DNA of 64,000 nucleotides from an uncultured Clostridium sp. (GTDB lineage: Bacteria; Bacillota; Clostridia; TANB77; CAG-508), in the NCBI GenBank assembly GCA_946497695.1, contig CAMMLJ010000002.1, positions 1-64,000 of the forward strand, read 5' to 3'. The translations under genes and the position numbers were made by a program. This document shows, in pieces, positions 61,575-64,000 of the stretch (its first letter is position 1; every line of letters begins with the position of its first letter). Below the pieces are notes generated by a model. That model was given only the letters and a program-made list of their open reading frames with translations. It did not search any database and had not been told where the DNA came from.

Positions 61575-64000
61575 ATGAGCGAAGTTAAATGGACAGAGGA
61601 GCAAAGCCAAGCTATACACGAAAAGGGTTCTAATATATTGGTCGCAGCAGCAGCAGGTAGTGGTAAGACTGCTGTTTTAGTAGAGCGAATAATTAATAAA
61701 ATAATTGCAGAAGAAATTGATATAGATAAATTATTGGTTGTAACTTTTACAAATGCTGCTGCAAGCGAGATGAGAGAAAGAATATTAAATGCTATCTATA
61801 AGAAGATAGAAGAAGAACCAACTAATTTACGTCTGCAAAAGCAAATTATGCTTTTAAATAAATCAAATATCTGTACAATACATTCTTTTTGTTTAGATGT
61901 AATACGAAATAATTTTTACGAAATAAATATTTCACCAAACTTTAGAATTGGTGATACAGCAGAAATAGAACTTTTAAAAGAAGAGGTATTGGATGAACTT
62001 TTTGAGGATTTGTATTTAAAAGAAGATGAAGGATTTTTTAAACTTTTAGAAATTTATACAAGTTATAAAGATGATGAGCCTCTAAAGGATATAGTAAAAA
62101 GTATATATAATTTTATTCAAAGTGCACCATTTCCAGAAAAATGGTTAGCTGAAAAAGTAAAATTATTTGATATAGATATCGAAAATACTGATTTTGCAGA
62201 GACAGTATGGGGAAAAATTATCTTAACTAATTATAAAGAATGTATTGAAGAAAATATTTTAGGTTTAAAGAAAGTAAAAAAAGAATTAGATGCAGAAAAT
62301 GAATTAGAAAAATTTTCGCAAGCAATAAGACTAGATATAGAAAATTTAGAAAGTCTATTATCAAACTTAAATTCATGGGATAAATCATATGAGCTTGCAA
62401 GGAATTTTTCTTTTGTTAGATGGCCAAGTAGTAAAAAAATAAATTCAGAAACACCAGTTCTAGTTAAAGAAAAAAGAGATATGATAAATGCAAAATTCAA
62501 GAAATTAAAAGATAGCATTTTTATATATACTTCAGCTGAGGTATTAGCAGATTTGAAAGATATGTACGAAGTCCTAAATCTATTACAAGCAATAATTTTA
62601 AAATTTAACGAAAATTATAAAAAGGCAAAACTAGAAAGAAATATAATAGATTTTAATGATATAGAACATTTAGCCTTAAAAATATTAATTAAGGACGAAG
62701 ATGGAAAATATGTACCTTCAGAGATTGCAAAAAAATACCAGGATAAGTTCGAAGAAATTGCGATTGATGAATATCAAGATAGTAATATGGTACAAGAATA
62801 CATATTAACTTCAATCTCTAAAGGCAACAACATATTTATGGTAGGAGATGTAAAACAAAGTATATATAAATTTAGACAAGCAATGCCAGAACTATTTTTA
62901 AATAAATACAAAACATATAAATTAAAAAAAGAAAAATCAGAAACGGATGATTTAAAAATACAATTATTTAAAAATTTTAGAAGTAGAAAAAACATACTAG
63001 ATACAACTAATATTATCTTCCAAGAAATTATGAGCAAAGATTTAGGAGATGTTGACTATAACCAAGATGAATATTTAAATTTAGGAGCAAATTATGAAGC
63101 TCCTAAATTGGAAAATATTGATTTTGCAGGAAAAACAGAAATAAATATAATTAATTTGGAAGACACTACAAAAGACGCACAAGAAGATGAAGAAGATAAT
63201 GTAAAAACAGAAAGAATCGAAAATTCTATTCTAGAAGCAAGATATGTAGCCAAAAAGATTAATGAGCTTGTAAATAGCAATTATTATGTGCTAGATAAAA
63301 AAGAAGGTTATAGAAAAGTTACGTATAAAGATATAGTAGTATTACTAAGATCAACAACAGAATTATCACCAATATATGAAAAAGAAATATCGGATCTAGG
63401 TATGCCTGTATATAGTGAAACATCTACAGAATATTTAAACTCAGTAGAAATTCAAATAATTATGTCATGCCTAAAAATAATAGATAATCCAATGCAAGAC
63501 ATACCATTAGTTACAGTTATGAGATCAATGATTGGTGGCTTTACAGATAATGATTTAATAGAGATTAGATTAGCAGATAAATATGAAAACTTTTATGAAA
63601 GTGTTGTAAAAGCAAGAATTCAGGTAAATGAAGAATTACGTAATAAAATTGATTATTTCTTGGAGCTTGTAAATAACTGGAGAGAAGTAAGCGAGTTTTT
63701 ACCATTAGATGAGTTGATTTGGAAAATTTATATGGATACAGGTTATTACAATTATGTTGGATTAATGCAAAATGGAAAGTTAAGACAAGCAAACCTAAAA
63801 ATGCTTTTCGAAAGAGCGAAGCAATATGAGAGCGCATCATTTAAAGGTGTATTTAACTTTATAAACTTTATAGATAAGTTAAAACTTCGTAATAATGATT
63901 TAGGTGCAGCGAAGATAATTGGCGAAAACGAAAACGTAATTAGAATTATGAGTATTCATAAAAGTAAAGGTTTAGAATTCCCTGTAGTATTTTTAAGTAG
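61575..64000 (+). CDS. addA: ATP-dependent helicase/nuclease subunit A AddA (truncated by window end)
   Basis: UvrD-like SF1 helicase of the AddAB recombination complex, which processes double-strand breaks. Q motif WTEEQSQAI, Walker A AAAAGSGKTAVLVERI (Lys31), motif Ia VTFTNAAASEMRERI, CTIHSFC, Walker B EIAIDEYQDSN, GDVKQSIYKFRQAMPELF (AddA-specific) and, at the edge, MSIHKSKGLEFPVVFL. 808 codons are visible; the family is about 1200 aa, so the C-terminal nuclease domain lies outside. ATG 61575 follows GAAGGAG. Confidence 0.95.
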   Translation, partial: MSEVKWTEEQSQAIHEKGSNILVAAAAGSGKTAVLVERIINKIIAEEIDIDKLLVVTFTNAAASEMRERILNAIYKKIEEEPTNLRLQKQIMLLNKSNICTIHSFCLDVIRNNFYEINISPNFRIGDTAEIELLKEEVLDELFEDLYLKEDEGFFKLLEIYTSYKDDEPLKDIVKSIYNFIQSAPFPEKWLAEKVKLFDIDIENTDFAETVWGKIILTNYKECIEENILGLKKVKKELDAENELEKFSQAIRLDIENLESLLSNLNSWDKSYELARNFSFVRWPSSKKINSETPVLVKEKRDMINAKFKKLKDSIFIYTSAEVLADLKDMYEVLNLLQAIILKFNENYKKAKLERNIIDFNDIEHLALKILIKDEDGKYVPSEIAKKYQDKFEEIAIDEYQDSNMVQEYILTSISKGNNIFMVGDVKQSIYKFRQAMPELFLNKYKTYKLKKEKSETDDLKIQLFKNFRSRKNILDTTNIIFQEIMSKDLGDVDYNQDEYLNLGANYEAPKLENIDFAGKTEINIINLEDTTKDAQEDEEDNVKTERIENSILEARYVAKKINELVNSNYYVLDKKEGYRKVTYKDIVVLLRSTTELSPIYEKEISDLGMPVYSETSTEYLNSVEIQIIMSCLKIIDNPMQDIPLVTVMRSMIGGFTDNDLIEIRLADKYENFYESVVKARIQVNEELRNKIDYFLELVNNWREVSEFLPLDELIWKIYMDTGYYNYVGLMQNGKLRQANLKMLFERAKQYESASFKGVFNFINFIDKLKLRNNDLGAAKIIGENENVIRIMSIHKSKGLEFPVVFLS

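Overview
The window looks like a low-GC, spore-forming Firmicute of class Clostridia, probably an uncultured gut-type lineage. The DNA is very AT-rich, AGGAGG-type ribosome binding sites are strong, TTG and GTG starts are common, and promoters match the sigma-A consensus. Sporulation genes are present (sigK with a pro-sequence, gpr, ytvI, ytxC), as is an hrcA-grpE-dnaK-dnaJ heat-shock cluster with a CIRCE operator. It is chromosomal housekeeping DNA. I see no transposase, integrase, phage module, CRISPR array, tRNA or rRNA.

Layout: 1-5.5 kb, + strand: rbgA, mrnC, ytvI, an AlkD-like repair protein, a U32 peptidase-family protein and an unknown gene. 5.5-10.2 kb: a DUF368 lipid translocase (-), an orphan NuoE-like ferredoxin, a DJ-1 protein, a hotdog thioesterase, an unknown 427-aa protein, then sigK (-). 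10.4-20.4 kb: a 6S RNA, prmC-whiA-hemW, a membrane-anchored orphan, then hrcA-grpE-(CYTH)-dnaK-dnaJ. 20.5-32.4 kb: a divergent pair (orphan / amidoligase plus small partner), ispH-murB-yvcK-like, a glycogen debranching enzyme, ruvC and holA (each broken by one apparent single-base insertion), and a three-gene unknown cassette with a degenerate zincin. 32.4-41.5 kb: gpr, ytxC (-), and glycogen genes (GH57 branching enzyme, DUF4912 protein, glucan phosphorylase) followed by pgi. 41.6-48 kb: a small orphan, a P-loop/Asp23 fusion, cmk-plsC-rpsA, typA, trmR. 48-64 kb: RelA/SpoT-like protein, CmpB-type membrane protein, LDH-family dehydrogenase, an ABC exporter pair, a nucleotidase, a 54-aa orphan, a Ca2+-type P-ATPase, a second CmpB protein, a methyltransferase, a minimal RelA/SpoT protein, an orphan, pepF, and addA cut by the window end.

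Three things stand out. First, a family of roughly 28-bp palindromic repeats (GGGACGTTCC core with AGGGATTT ends) occupies about a dozen intergenic sites. At seven of them the element supplies the TAG stop codon of the upstream gene, at one it encodes the C-terminus of YtxC, and at two or three it runs straight into the next gene's ribosome binding site. Second, several uncharacterised cassettes occur: two paralogous small proteins with C-terminal amphipathic helices, one translationally coupled to an amidoligase and one next to a zincin-like protein with a mutated active site; a P-loop/Asp23 fusion; and two compact (p)ppGpp-synthetase-like proteins. Third, the dnaK-dnaJ spacer holds a hairpin whose 3' arm can pair equally well with the dnaJ ribosome binding site.

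The metabolic genes fit a fermentative, glycogen-storing anaerobe: debranching and branching enzymes, phosphorylase and Pgi feed glycolysis, with an LDH-family enzyme for NADH reoxidation. The rest serves ribosome assembly and tRNA modification (rbgA, mrnC, typA, rpsA, prmC, U32, trmR), envelope synthesis (ispH, murB, yvcK-like, DUF368, plsC) and DNA repair and replication (AlkD-like, ruvC, holA, addA).
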